Source: Nephrocerus scutellatus
Taxonomy: Eukaryota > Arthropoda > Insecta > Diptera > Pipunculidae
Assembly (NCBI GenBank): GCA_947095585.1
Contig: OX352763.1
Span: forward strand, 31,731,462 to 31,795,461
Direction of reading: 5' to 3'
Length of the DNA: 64,000 bases
The translations under genes and the position numbers were made by a program. The notes beneath the pieces were generated by a model. The model saw only the letters and a program-made list of their open reading frames with translations. It was not told the origin of the DNA and did not search any database. Positions 22,341 to 32,150 of this stretch are shown piece after piece. Position 1 is the first letter of the stretch. The number at the start of each line of letters is the position of its first letter.

Positions 22341-22883
22341 TCGTATACAAAATGTATACTAATATTATAAAGAGGTAATGTTAGTTTGTGTGTAGGAGGT
22401 AATCTTCGGAAATACTCGACTGATTTCAAAACTTCTTTCACCAATATTTAGAATAGACATTCATCGTGAACATAGACTATATATTATCCAGTTTGAATTG
22501 AAAGGGCCTTTCGGGGCGACCAATTTTTTAACTCAACAACTAATGTCAACGAAAAAACGGTCACGCATCATAATCACTGTTCGCTGCACTGCTTTCTTTG
22601 TTAGGTTTTGTACGAACATCACGTCTATAGCCGCGTCATAATGACTGTGTGTTTTGTGCTGCGTTTCTTTGTACGTTGTTGGTTTGTAATATGACACTAA
22701 ATCTCAAAAACTATACAGCCGATTGAGCTGAAACTTCCACAGTATCTCAGTAAACCCCACATAGTGCGAATACGATAGAGGTGGCGCTTTTTTAAGGTTT
22801 AGGCAAAGTACACCCCTCCCCTTGTAGTGATGGCATGGGGGGAATTCATGTGTGTGGGTAGCGGAGCGCCCGGGAAAAGCTAG
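22341..22883 (+). mobile_element. Non-autonomous Helitron-like element
   Basis: Possible 5' end TC at 22341, with TATACTAATATTATAAAGAG just inside, a wording shared by many insect Helitrons. The 3' end is AAAAGCTAG at 22875-22883 followed by T, preceded by a short GC hairpin (GGGTAGCGGAGCGCCC). CTAG before T plus a hairpin 10-12 bp inside is the Helitron signature. Length 543 bp, no helicase gene. The base before 22341 is C rather than the usual A, so the left end is less sure. Confidence 0.7.
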
Positions 22884-22989
22884 TTTGTATATAAAAGTAT
22901 GAGGTTATTTTATACAAGATTATCCCATTATGTTCTGGTATTTGCTAGATGGTTCGAATGAAGAATAGAATAGAAAATAGTTAGTTAGT

Positions 22990-24335
22990 TATGTCCTATA
23001 TCCTCTTGTGAGTCGTAGGGCCTCTACTACGCCTACGCGCCATCGCGTGCGGTTCCTGGCAATGAGCTTCAGCTCTCTCCAACTCTTCCCCAATCGCCTT
23101 GACTCATCCTCAACTGTTCTGCGCCATGTATTTCTCGGACGAACTGTTCTTCTAACATCCTGAGATAACGGATTCCATTGCATTGCATAGTTTGCTATGG
23201 AACTGTCGCCTTTTCGGAGTGTGTGACAAATCCACTGCCACTTCCGTCGTTTGATGGTTGTGCCTATAGGTTCCTGACCCTATTTCTGGTAAAGATGTTC
23301 GTTAGAGATACGGTTAGGCCAGAAAACCCTTAAGATGTTCCGTAGGTACCTATTTACGAACGTTTGTAATCTTTTTGAGATAGTATCGGTCACCTTCCGA
23401 GTACTGCACCCATACAACAGCACAGATTCAGCATTTGAACGGAACAGTCGCAGCTTGGTGTTTAAGCTGATCGCATTGCTTCGCCATATCATAGACATCA
23501 TTCCAAACACTGATTTTGCTTTGCCGATTCGGTTGACAATGTCCTGATCGGTTCCACCTTTGGTCGAGACAATACTCCCAAGATATTGGAAACTCCATAC
23601 TCTGTCTACCGGTTGTCCTGCAATTTTAACTTGAGTTACTGAGTTAGTGCCGAGGTTGATGATATTGGTTTTGGTAGTATTAATCTTCAAACCCGCAACA
23701 TTTGCCTCCCTTTCCACATTTGTTGTCATTTGGTGCAGCTCCATAATCCTGTGTGAGAGTAAACAAACGTCGTCAGCGTAGTCCAGATGTTTGAGTTGAG
23801 ATGTAAGTGTCCAACGAATTCCTCCGTTTCCAGTAGATAAAGCTACGCGAAGTACATCGCTAATCACCAACATAAAAAGTATCGGCAATAGAATGCAACC
23901 TCGTCGTACCCCACTTAGAATCTCGAATTCCTCTGACAGCTTTCCTCTATGCAGAAAATGACTTTTAGAACCATCATAGGTTGCTTTAATAATAGCTATT
24001 AGTTTATCGGGTATACCTTTCCTGAGCAAGGCAAACCAGATAAACTGTCTGTGCTGATACTGTCAAACGCCTTCTCAAAATCGATGAACTGCAGGTGCAG
24101 TGGTGACCGGAATTCAACGCAGTGTTCAATAATGATGCGCAGGGTGTTGATGTCGTCGACACAGTAGGATCCAGTGCGGAAACCTGCTTGTTCGGCATCG
24201 AGTGTATCTTCCAGATGTTCCTTAATTCGCTCAAGTACTACTTTGGCTATTACCTTTGCAACTGCAGGAAGAACGCAAAAGCCTCTCCAGTTTTCGCACT
24301 CAATAAGACTACCTTTTTTAGGGAGCTTGAAACTG
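22990..24335 (-). mobile_element. APE-type LINE, LDYADD family, copy 1 (RT half)
   Basis: Minus strand 24335 to 22990: start of RT with LIECENWRG-like remains, EHLEDTLDAEQAGFRTGS and FRSPLHLQFIDFEK (24050-24300, frameshifted), an open palm/thumb frame (23280-24029), then the C-terminal tail with RPRNTWRRTVEDESRRLG and RNRTRWRVGVVEALRL (22989-23183). EN is missing: the copy is 5' truncated. Both this copy and that at 56872 start their 3' end with ATGTCCTATATCC on the plus strand, so 22990 is the natural 3' end. Confidence 0.85.
23280..24029 (-). pseudogene. LINE reverse transcriptase palm and thumb, 249 codons
   Basis: The longest open frame of the window. Residues about 37-50 read EILSGVRRGCILLPI (normally SGVRQGCILSPI), residues 83-91 DYADDVCLL with YADD at 84-87 intact, then NVAGLKINTTKTNIINLG, FQYLGSIVSTKGGTDQDIVN and the C-terminal LRNILRVFWPNRISNEHL. 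It would copy RNA at the nicked target. The finger domain and block A lie upstream in another frame, so it is a fragment; Q to R and S to L changes in the QGCxLSP block are further damage. Identity to the frames at 30708-31214 and 57014-57520 is high by eye. Confidence 0.85.
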
Positions 24336-24461
24336 TTGATTTAGTATAAATGCACCATATTTCTTCAAAGTAATTTAGTTATTGTTTGGATTTTTACCGG
24401 AGTACTTGCAAGTAGATAGAACAGTGTTATATGCAAATATAAGTGTTATTATGAATAAAGG

Positions 24462-24706
24462 TTGTTTTAAATTCTCTATATTAACTTTGCGTACCCGTGG
24501 ATGGCTGACTGGCTTGTGTGCTGGTTAGATCTTGTGACCAATTTTTAGTCCACTTCCTTAAGTCCGATTTTATTGAAACTTTGTTGGGTTGCAGTGCTCC
24601 GCATGTGTTTTTATATTTCAGCATTTATAGTGGAATTCGGTATACTTTTGGTTATTGGAGAATTTACATTGAAAATTTTAAATTTTATGGGTTTTTTTTT
24701 TTGAAT
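24462..24706 (+). mobile_element. H-family element, short complete copy
   Basis: Left end TAAATTCTCTATATTAAC at 24468, then TTTGCGTACCCGTGGATGGC, a tetranucleotide-like stretch (GGCTGACTGGCTTGTGTGCT), the block TTAGTCCACTTCCTTAAGTC, no internal array, and right end GGAGAATTTACATTGAAAAT followed by TTTATGGG and a T run. About 240 bp, the minimal form of the family. A short GGTTGTTTT precedes the left end, as in the tandem pair near 63826. Confidence 0.75.
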
Positions 24707-26159
24707 AATAAGTAATCACCAGTGTAAATTTGTGAACTAAAGTTGTAATTTGTGAACAAACAAACTTGTGTTGTGTTTTTATTTGTAAAGTCAATTATTG
24801 TCAGAGTTACCCTTCAAGTAATAGAGGAATCACGTGAAAGCTTTCCTAATTCGCAGTTCTTCGTCTGAGCACATAGTACACAGTTCAGAAGCTATCTGTA
24901 AGCAAACTGTAACGCATTTTTGTTGACCAAATGATTCTGAAATCTTCAAGACAGAAAAGATAAAAGGAGATAAACAACCATTTTACAATGATGTCGTTGT
25001 AATAGACTTATAAATATAAACATATATCTATACATAGGATAATTTCACTTAGAAATCGTTCTTGACTTAGAAAACTCAAGGAAAAAGGAGATTGTGTAAC
25101 TTATTGATGGCAGTGATGACTTTCGCCTTCGCTAAGAATTAAAAATACCTTTTATGTGATATAAACACACACGCACACAATTATTTTATCCCAACATTTA
25201 TCCAGTCTTTGGGTATTGTTGTTGTGCTTGGCGTCGTCATTACGGAAATTCACAGTGTTTGGGATATAATATCCCCATAAACGCACCGCTCGGATTAACT
25301 TCTATGCCGACGGTTTTAAGCTGATTAACCGCCCGTTGCTCATATTAAAATGAATTATATGATTAAAAATTTAATTAAATTTGATTTATAAAAATACTTC
25401 TCTTGCACAGGTATACCGGATTTAGATTTAAAACGAATTTTAAGAAAAAGAATCTTTGGGGGAAAAACAGTTATTTGTTAATTAATTTTTCGGTTAATTA
25501 TTCATGCCTCGTGCAAGTAATTTTCTTTTACCTTCAATTGTATGGTCCGTAATTTTCAAATTTAAAATGATGAGAGATGGCAGATTATGATTTTTCTCAA
25601 AATATATACATAAAACGTAAAGAAATGTCTGCCCAGACGAAATGCAATTAAGATATCTATAGTCGTTCTCCGAAATTAACGCAGTGTGAAAAAGTGAGAA
25701 TTTTTTCACTCCACGTTTTTCTAGTGAATCTCTTTTGTGATGCTTTGAAAGACCTAAAGCGAATGAAGGAAGTTTCATTTTGGGTTGATTTTGGCAAAAG
25801 GAAACTCCTTAAATTCTTTCTTGTTGTTTGACGATAGAAACGGTGTATCTTTGATTCTTGAAGCAGATTTACCCAGAAAAAAATGCTCTTTAAAGTACTA
25901 AACTTGGGATATAGTTTTTTTAATCACAATTTGTTTGTACGCTATTTAAACTATTTCTATACTATTCTGCTTCTGCTTGTTCCATGCAGTCATTACATTT
26001 ACATTACTTTAAATGTTCGTAAATACTTTTTGTCATGAAATTACTTGCAACTCTCTAGCCCTAGAATTTATCATTTAGAAAAGTAGCAAATCTAAATGAA
26101 TTTGGGAGATCTCATTTAATAGAAAAAGGTGTCTAAAATTTTTTTTAATACTTAAGAAA
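24707..26159. other. No feature recognised
   Basis: Very AT-rich. No coding or repeat signal beyond simple sequence such as ACACACGCACACA at 25164. Confidence 0.45.
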
Positions 26160-26790
26160 ATTTCTTAAAAATAATTACATTTTAAATACTTTTAGGATTA
26201 GGACCATTAATAAAATTCATTGTATACTTTAAGGGTTAAACCAATTAAAAAATATTTTAAAAATCACTACATTTTAAATACTTTTAGGGTTAAGTCCTTT
26301 AATACATATCGCAACAATCATTAAAACTCATTGTATACTTTAAGGGTTAAACCAATTAAAAAATATTTTAAAAATCACTACATTTTAAATACTTTTAGGG
26401 TTAAGTCCTTTAATACATATCGCAACAATCATTAAAACTCATTGTATACTTTAGGGGTTAAACCAATTAAAAAATATTTAAAAAATCACTACATTTTAAA
26501 TACTTTTAGGGTTAAGTCCTTTAATAAATATTGCAACAATCATGAAAATTCATTGTATACTTTAAGGGTTACACCAAATAATAAACATCTTAAAAATCAT
26601 CACATTTTAAATACTTTTAGGGTTAAATCCTTTATTAAATATTGCAACAATCATTAAAATTTATTGTATACTTTAAGGGTTAAACCAAATAATAAAAATA
26701 TTAAAAATCGTAAAAATTGTTTCAATACTTTTAGGGTTAAAACTTTAAAACAATATTGCAACAATCATAATATTTCTTTGTATACGTTTT
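26160..26790. repeat. 111-bp minisatellite, about 5.5 copies
   Basis: The marker TGTATACTTT occurs at 26221, 26332, 26443, 26554 and 26665 (spacing exactly 111) and, changed, at 26779. Each unit is itself a dimer of two diverged halves of about 55 bp: ATACTTTAAGGGTTAAACCA and ATACTTTTAGGGTTAAGTCC. 111 is a multiple of three, which explains the repetitive 71-codon frame at 26442-26657; I do not regard it as a gene. Confidence 0.9.
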
Positions 26791-26839
26791 AGAAGCTCTA
26801 GCTATAACAGAATCCGGTATATCGTGCAGCATTATTGGC

Positions 26840-27190
26840 ATATGGTGATAGAAAAATGCCTGGGGTTTTAAATTTACACCATATGTAGATAGACTTTAGA
26901 CTTTAAAGCCGCCTATGATAGCATAACCAGAGCGGAGTTTTATAAAGTTATAAGAAAATTCGGCATTCCAAATAAGCTGACAGGACTTCGTAGGTTGACC
27001 ATACCAATGCTTTAAGCCAAGTAAAAATATGCGGATCACTATTAATCCCGTATAACATCCATTACGGGATCTAACAACGGGTTGGTCTGGCATACGTTCG
27101 GCTCGAAATCGAGACCGCTGGAGAGGTTTTTATGCGGTTGGTCAGGACCGAACCCCTTTTGTAGAGGGAAATATGGTAATGATGGTTGGG
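26840..27190 (+). mobile_element. RTE-like LINE, copy 3, RT block A joined to 3' end
   Basis: Plus strand 26848-27030 reads (with frame changes) LDFKAAYDSITRAEFYKVIR, RKFGIPNKLTGLRRLTIP, the block A of this RTE family as in 36309-36653. From about 27095 the sequence GGCTCGAAATCGAGACCGCT and GGTCAGGACCGAACCCC is the family 3' end, followed by a GATGG tail near 27178. About 1.5 kb between is missing. Confidence 0.75.
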
Positions 27191-27274
27191 ATATGGCTAT
27201 TTTAATAGAAATTTTCACATTATGACGTATTCCTATTGCAAATGAAACTACCAGAGTTCTCTTGCGACGACCAA

Positions 27275-27535
27275 TAGTAGTTATAATTTCGGCGCGACAG
27301 ACCAGGCGGTCCAAGGCCTGGCTTCTTCGCGACCATTATGTTTTGCGTATTCTATTTTTTTTTTTGCATATAAATGGAAAGGACCTACAATTTAATTCCG
27401 TACCTGAAAGGCGAGTTGAGAAGCTTTTCGTAACAAGTTATTACCCTCGGACATTTTTCAGACATTCGCGAGTGGTAGGACCGACAGGCGAGTCATCCTC
27501 TGTTAACCTCTAGGCTACTACAGCTGAATCCGAGA
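27275..27535 (-). mobile_element. tRNA-derived SINE, copy 4
   Basis: Tail side at 27280-27350 (CGGCGCGACAGACCAGGCGG, GCGACCATTATG), body (AAATGGAAAGGACCTACAAT, GAAAGGCGAGTTGAGAAGC), head near 27490-27530: on the minus strand TAGTAGCCTAGAGGTTAACA, an A-box-like stretch of the same style as in copy 2. The B box is hard to recognise. Confidence 0.75.
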
Positions 27536-27739
27536 TTATATACAGCACTTGTCCACTACAGAGCATAGAGCACAGAGGAAAAAAATTCCTCGTTTGTATA
27601 AAAAAAGCAAACATTCCCTTCATATCTTCACACTATTCTAGGGGATTATATTTTAGAAACAGGGGAAGACAAACAAACAGACACTGTATCACGTTAAGTG
27701 TTTGTCTTTCTCCGTTCCCGATTGATTACAAGTTCCTTG

Positions 27740-28480
27740 TGATTTTTCCAGACATCATAATCTGCTTGTGTTTCATTGCAAATTGCTGCTCGACACAGCC
27801 ATACATAGAACCGCTAGGACTGGCATTCCCAATGGCAAACATGTTGAAAGCATGCTTAAGACGCCTTCTTTCTTGCGAGTTCAGCTTAATGAATCCGCCA
27901 TGTTGTTCATGGATCTGTAGTCTATCTTATGCCTTCCCAATGGAAGAGCATCCGGATTTCTCCGAAATGACACTACATGCATCAATAACTGTGGATGCGT
28001 CAGAATCAGAAGTGGATTGCTCCACGTCCTTGATTCCAACACCCTGGCGAGATTCAGAAGGTGCAACGCCTTCCAAAATCTCAGAAAGATCTGGCTGCTC
28101 AACATCAGACCGTACAGTTGAGGCCAGACTGAGGTTGGCTGGCGAGAGCTCACCAGCATCTCGGAATACAACGGGTTCCTCAACAGCAGGACCCGAGGTT
28201 GATGCGTTTTGAGATGCATTCCACCAGAAACCGGGAAAAGAGGACACCCTTGTCAGAGCCCGGGATGGGTAATTAAAACCGAAGGTCACCAGGTATTCGG
28301 AGTCCGCATACTAGCGACTAAGCTCCCTCTTAGCCATGAATCCATCGGCATACGATGTCCCACCTTGGATTAGGAATAGCTTTTACTGAGGACAAAGCCG
28401 TTGCCTCAAACCCTCCTCCTTTACCCGGGCTTGGGACTGGCATATTACCATCGTAACTGAGCGGAAGATACCTCAATTTG
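27740..28480 (-). mobile_element. LOA/I-like LINE, ORF1 fragment, copy 3
   Basis: Shares with 17890-18395 the stretch CAGCAGGACCCGAGGTTGAT and GGCTGGCGAGAGCTCACCAG, and in protein RRRLKHAF-like sequence at the end. The minus frames 28289-27927 and 28219-27881 overlap and read an Ala/Ser/Thr/Glu-rich region without zinc knuckles: FGFNYPSRALTRVSSFPG, EGVAPSESRQGVGIKDVEQS. In LOA-type elements ORF1 encodes an RNA-binding protein upstream of EN-RT. No EN follows here; truncated near 27740. Confidence 0.65.
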
Positions 28481-29804
28481 TAATGAGAAACTTGACTTTT
28501 TCCTTCGAATTGGTGTGTCGCATATATGGAAGTCGGGTTGGATCTGTTATGAAGGGGGAAACTATATCAATGTCTATATGTCTTAGAACTTGATAAACTT
28601 TTTATTTAAATTAGTGAATTCTTGCTGCTCCTTGGTGCCTTAAAATGATTGACGGTAATTAATTAATTTCTCTATTTTCAGTGCTCAAACTGATAGATGA
28701 TACAAAGGCAGTAAATTAACTGACGCCACTTTGTTGCATGTAAGTGAAATTTAAAAAACAGTTTGATATTGATACGATTTTTATTTAAAATTGAATACGA
28801 TTGTGAGGATAAATTGAGAGAAAGAAACAACAATTCGTTTATTGAAGTAAAAATGGCATTTTTATTGCAACAATGAATGAATGCCGTGCAAAAAATTTAA
28901 TTTAAAACCAATATATATTTCTAAAGGTATAGGTATAGCTAGAGGCATGAAATTACGTATAAAACTTCGTATTTAACCTTTTCCGCTAAATAAAAATAAG
29001 CTCTTCGCATTGTGTGTGTTTTTTCTTTTTACAAAGTGACAGTCTTTAATCCCGTTGGACGACGACTAATTTAGCCGACTTTGTGTCCAAAGGGAAACAT
29101 TTAGTTTTTCATTTTGAAATGTGTGCGTGTGACAGCTCAGGAATGTGGGCACTTTAGTGAATGAGCTGGACAAACAAAAACTTTAGTTAGGAAAATCCAA
29201 TTTTGAGTTCTTTGAGGATTAGTTTTGGGGTATGTTGTCGTTATCCAAGCGCTGGTAACTGAAATCTTCAGCGGCTTTCCAATAGGGTTTCTTTGTCGAC
29301 CAGAGCTGTGTTGTATGTAAGTAACTAGAAAAGTACGGCTATGCAAAATCTATAGGTGTAGTGGCATCCTGACAAAGAACCAAGATGAAACTGTGTTAGT
29401 CGAACAAGACAGGGATTAAACGGAATTTCATATGTGTGTTCGAATCAACGTGCATATCATAGCAGAAATAACTCTGTTCGCTTTTACCTTTAAGTTTGGC
29501 AAATTTTTCGTTAGTAAACGTTCGTTATGCTATTTCCTAATTCCCCTAACAAGTAAGATCTTTTAATCCTTTACTCTGCACATGGAGTAATGGAGTAATT
29601 ACAATTTTGTTAAATCTCTTCAAGGGTTTTTTCGAAAATCATTATACGTAATAGCATATTATGCATGAAGTTGACTTTGGGGATATGTAATGTGGGTTAC
29701 CGCGACCATAGATCTTAAAGGGACTATTTCTCACAAGGGCATATTTATTGCAAAGGTGCAAAACGTCTATTTATGATGACTTGCTGCGGGCTTTACTTAA
29801 TCTT
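28481..29804. other. No feature recognised
   Basis: AT-rich spacer; short frames only. Confidence 0.45.
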
Positions 29805-30169
29805 AAAAAAACAACCCATAAAAATTAAATTTTCATTCTCCAATAACCAAAAGTATACTGAATTCCACTATAAAATGCTGCAAAATAAAAACACACGCGA
29901 AGCACTGCAAACCAACAACATAACAACAAAGCCAAGCAGTGCTGCTCACAGATCACCTACGCACACAGAACATCATTATAGTATCACTATATGGCTATTT
30001 AACCCGCGGCCCGAGCACTCTCAAATTTTAATAGAAAGTATTGTCATGGGAAATACACAGGTGTGCAAAGTTTGAATAAAATCGGGTTTTATGTAGTGGG
30101 TTAAAATTGTTCACAATATTATACCCCACAGCCAGTCACGGGCACGCGAAGTTAATATAGAGAATTTAA
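29805..30169 (-). mobile_element. H-family element, complete short copy
   Basis: Begins with the reversed right end (ACAACCCATAAAAATTAAAT, then ATTCTCCAATAACC), includes the internal segment ACCAAAAGTATACTGAATTC and CGAAGCACTGCAAACCAACA shared with 720-800, one core block (AATAGAAAGTATTGTCATGG, ATAAAATCGGGTTTTATGTA), then CAGCCAGTCACGGGCACGCG and the left end GTTAATATAGAGAATTTAA. About 365 bp. No microsatellite expansion and no array. Confidence 0.8.
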
Positions 30170-30234
30170 TAAGATAGTGCGGGTAAAATGACAGCTCAGT
30201 TTTATAAGTAGGGCTTTTTCGAATTCTATCCGCA

Positions 30235-30595
30235 GCACACGTTTAGTTTTGCACACAAAACAACAACAACAAAACAAAGTTATGTTTCTGCCGATAAATC
30301 GCAATAATAATAATAAAAAAAACAAAGCACACAATGCACACAGTCTTTATAGTATGGCGTGATCTTATGCCGCTATATGGCATGATTTTTTTTAAAAAAT
30401 TGTATATGAGAGCCACCTGACCCCGTTGCCCGATCAATTCCAAATTTTAATACAAAATGTTGTCACCGAAAATACACATGTGGGCTAAGTTTCAATAAAA
30501 TCGAGCCTTGAGAAATGGGTTAAAAATTGATCGCGAAATTCCACCACCGAACGACGGAGCGACAACTCGAACGGTAGTTCGATTGACATGTCATG
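30235..30595 (-). mobile_element. H-family element, partial, joined to a LINE
   Basis: Core block at 30340-30540 (CTTATGCCGCTATATGGCAT, TTGTCACCGAAAATACACAT, GGGTTAAAAATTGATCGCGA) and the start of the variable region (ACCGAACGACGGAGCGAC). The terminal box is absent: a LINE fragment begins at about 30596. Confidence 0.7.
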
Positions 30596-31285
30596 GACAT
30601 CATTCCAAACACCGATTTTGCTTTGCCGATTCGGTTGACAATGTCCTGTTCGGTTCCACCTTCGGTCAAGAAAATATTCCCAAGATATGGGAAATTCTCT
30701 ACTCTCTCTACCGGCTGTCCACAGCAATGTTAACTTGAGTTACTGAGTTAGTGCCGAAGTTGATGACTTTGCTTTTGGCAGTATTAATCTTCAAACCCGC
30801 AACATTTGCCTCCCTTTCCACATTTGTTGCCATTTGGTGCAGCTCCATAATATATGCATGTGAGAGTAAACAAACGTCGTCGGCGTAGTGCAGATGTTTG
30901 AGTTGAGATGTAAGAGTCCAACGAATTCCTCCGTTTCCAGTAGATAAAGCTGCGCGAAGTACATCGCTAATCAGCAACAAAAAAAGTATCAGCGATAAAA
31001 TGCAACCTTGTCGTACCCCACTTAGGATCTCGCATTCCTCTGACAGCTTTCCTCTAAGCAGCACATGACATTTAGAGCCATCACAGGTTGCTTTAATAAT
31101 AGCTATTATCGGGTATACCTCTCCTGCGCAAGGCGAGCCAGACACTGTCAAACGTCTTCTCAAAATCGATGAACAGTAGGTGCAGTGGTGACCGAAATTC
31201 AACGCACTGTTCAATAATGATCCGCAGGGTGTTTATGTGGTCTACACAGGAGGATCCACGGCGGAAACCTGCTTTTTCGGCATCT
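30596..31285 (-). mobile_element. APE-type LINE, LDYADD family, copy 2
   Basis: Covers the RT palm only. The frame 31214-30708 (168 codons) reads AIIKATCDGSKCHVLLRG, EILSGVRQGCILSLILFLLL, LKHLHYADDVCLLSHAYI, GLKINTAKSKVINFGTNSV. YADD is intact, but the enzyme lacks both ends. It lies between two H-family pieces of the same orientation (30235-30595 and 31286-31466). Confidence 0.85.
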
Positions 31286-31466
31286 CGAGGTCCGAGGGTC
31301 CCAAAATGTTAATCGAAAATATTGTCACCGGAAATATACATGTGTGCAAAATTTCAATAAAATTGGGCTTTCGTAAGTGGTTTAAGAATTGATCACAAGA
31401 TTCTACCACCCAGATAGCCAGCCAGCCAGCCAGCAATGGGCACGCGAAATTAATATAGAGAATTTA
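31286..31466 (-). mobile_element. H-family element, left-end part
   Basis: Core block ATTGTCACCGGAAATATACA, GGGCTTTCGTAAGTGGTTTA, then (GCCA)n microsatellite at 31413-31432, GGGCACGCGAA and terminal TTAATATAGAGAATTTAA. Confidence 0.8.
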
Positions 31467-31494
31467 AAAAAAAGTTTGTTAACAAAAAGTGTTG

Positions 31495-31522
31495 TGTTCC
31501 TCCCATACTTGCACTATTATTT
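31495..31522. repeat. Short RTE-like match
   Basis: TTCCTCCCATACTTGCACTA also occurs at about 36888 inside the RTE copy. The match is about 25 bp and without context, so it may be a small relic. Confidence 0.3.
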
Positions 31523-31579
31523 CTCTATGCAACCCAATAGTAAACCCAACGCGTATTGCTTCACAGCATCACACTCGAT

Positions 31580-32150
31580 TGACATGCGTATAAAATTTGA
31601 AGAAAATTAGGAATTTTTTAAAAAAATTTGTATGGGTACCCCCGACCACGGGCCCGATCACTTCCAATTTTTTTAAAAAAAGTGTTGTCAATCAGAGATA
31701 CACATGCGTCCAAAATTTAAAGAAAATTTACAAAAACCAGGTGCTTTTTTTATAAAATTTGTATGGGTGCCCCCCGACCTCAAGGCCCGATCACTTCCAA
31801 ATGTTTACAAAAAGTTTTGTCAACGGAAATACACGATCACTACAAAAAGTGTTGTCAATCAGAGATACACATGCGTACAAAATTTAAAGAAAATCGGGAA
31901 CTCTTTTTGTATGGGTGCCCCCCCCCCCCAACCACGGGGCCCGATCACTACCAAAATTTTACAAAAAGTGTTGTCCATTGGATTTACGCATGCGTATAAA
32001 ATTTGAAAAAAACCGGGTGCTTTTTTTATAAAATTTGTATGGGTGCCCCCCGACCCAAAGGCCCGATCACTTCCAAATGTTTACAAAAAGTTTTGTCAAC
32101 GGAAATACACATGTTTGCAATAATTTCAATACAATCAGGCTTTGGGAATT
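31580..32150 (-). mobile_element. H-family element, internal array
   Basis: Five diverged units marked by AAATTTAAAGAAAATTTAC, GGGTGCCCCCCGACC (GC-rich centre) and AAAAAGTGTTGTCAATCAGA. A run of ten C at 31918-31928 lies inside one centre. Ends with the first part of the core block near 32110-32150; no terminal boxes. Confidence 0.75.

Noticed and set aside
26442..26657. Repetitive 71-residue protein
   Set aside because: A consequence of a 111-bp repeat being a multiple of three.
26160..26790. CRISPR-like array
   Set aside because: Units are contiguous 111-bp repeats without unique spacers, in an insect-like genome.
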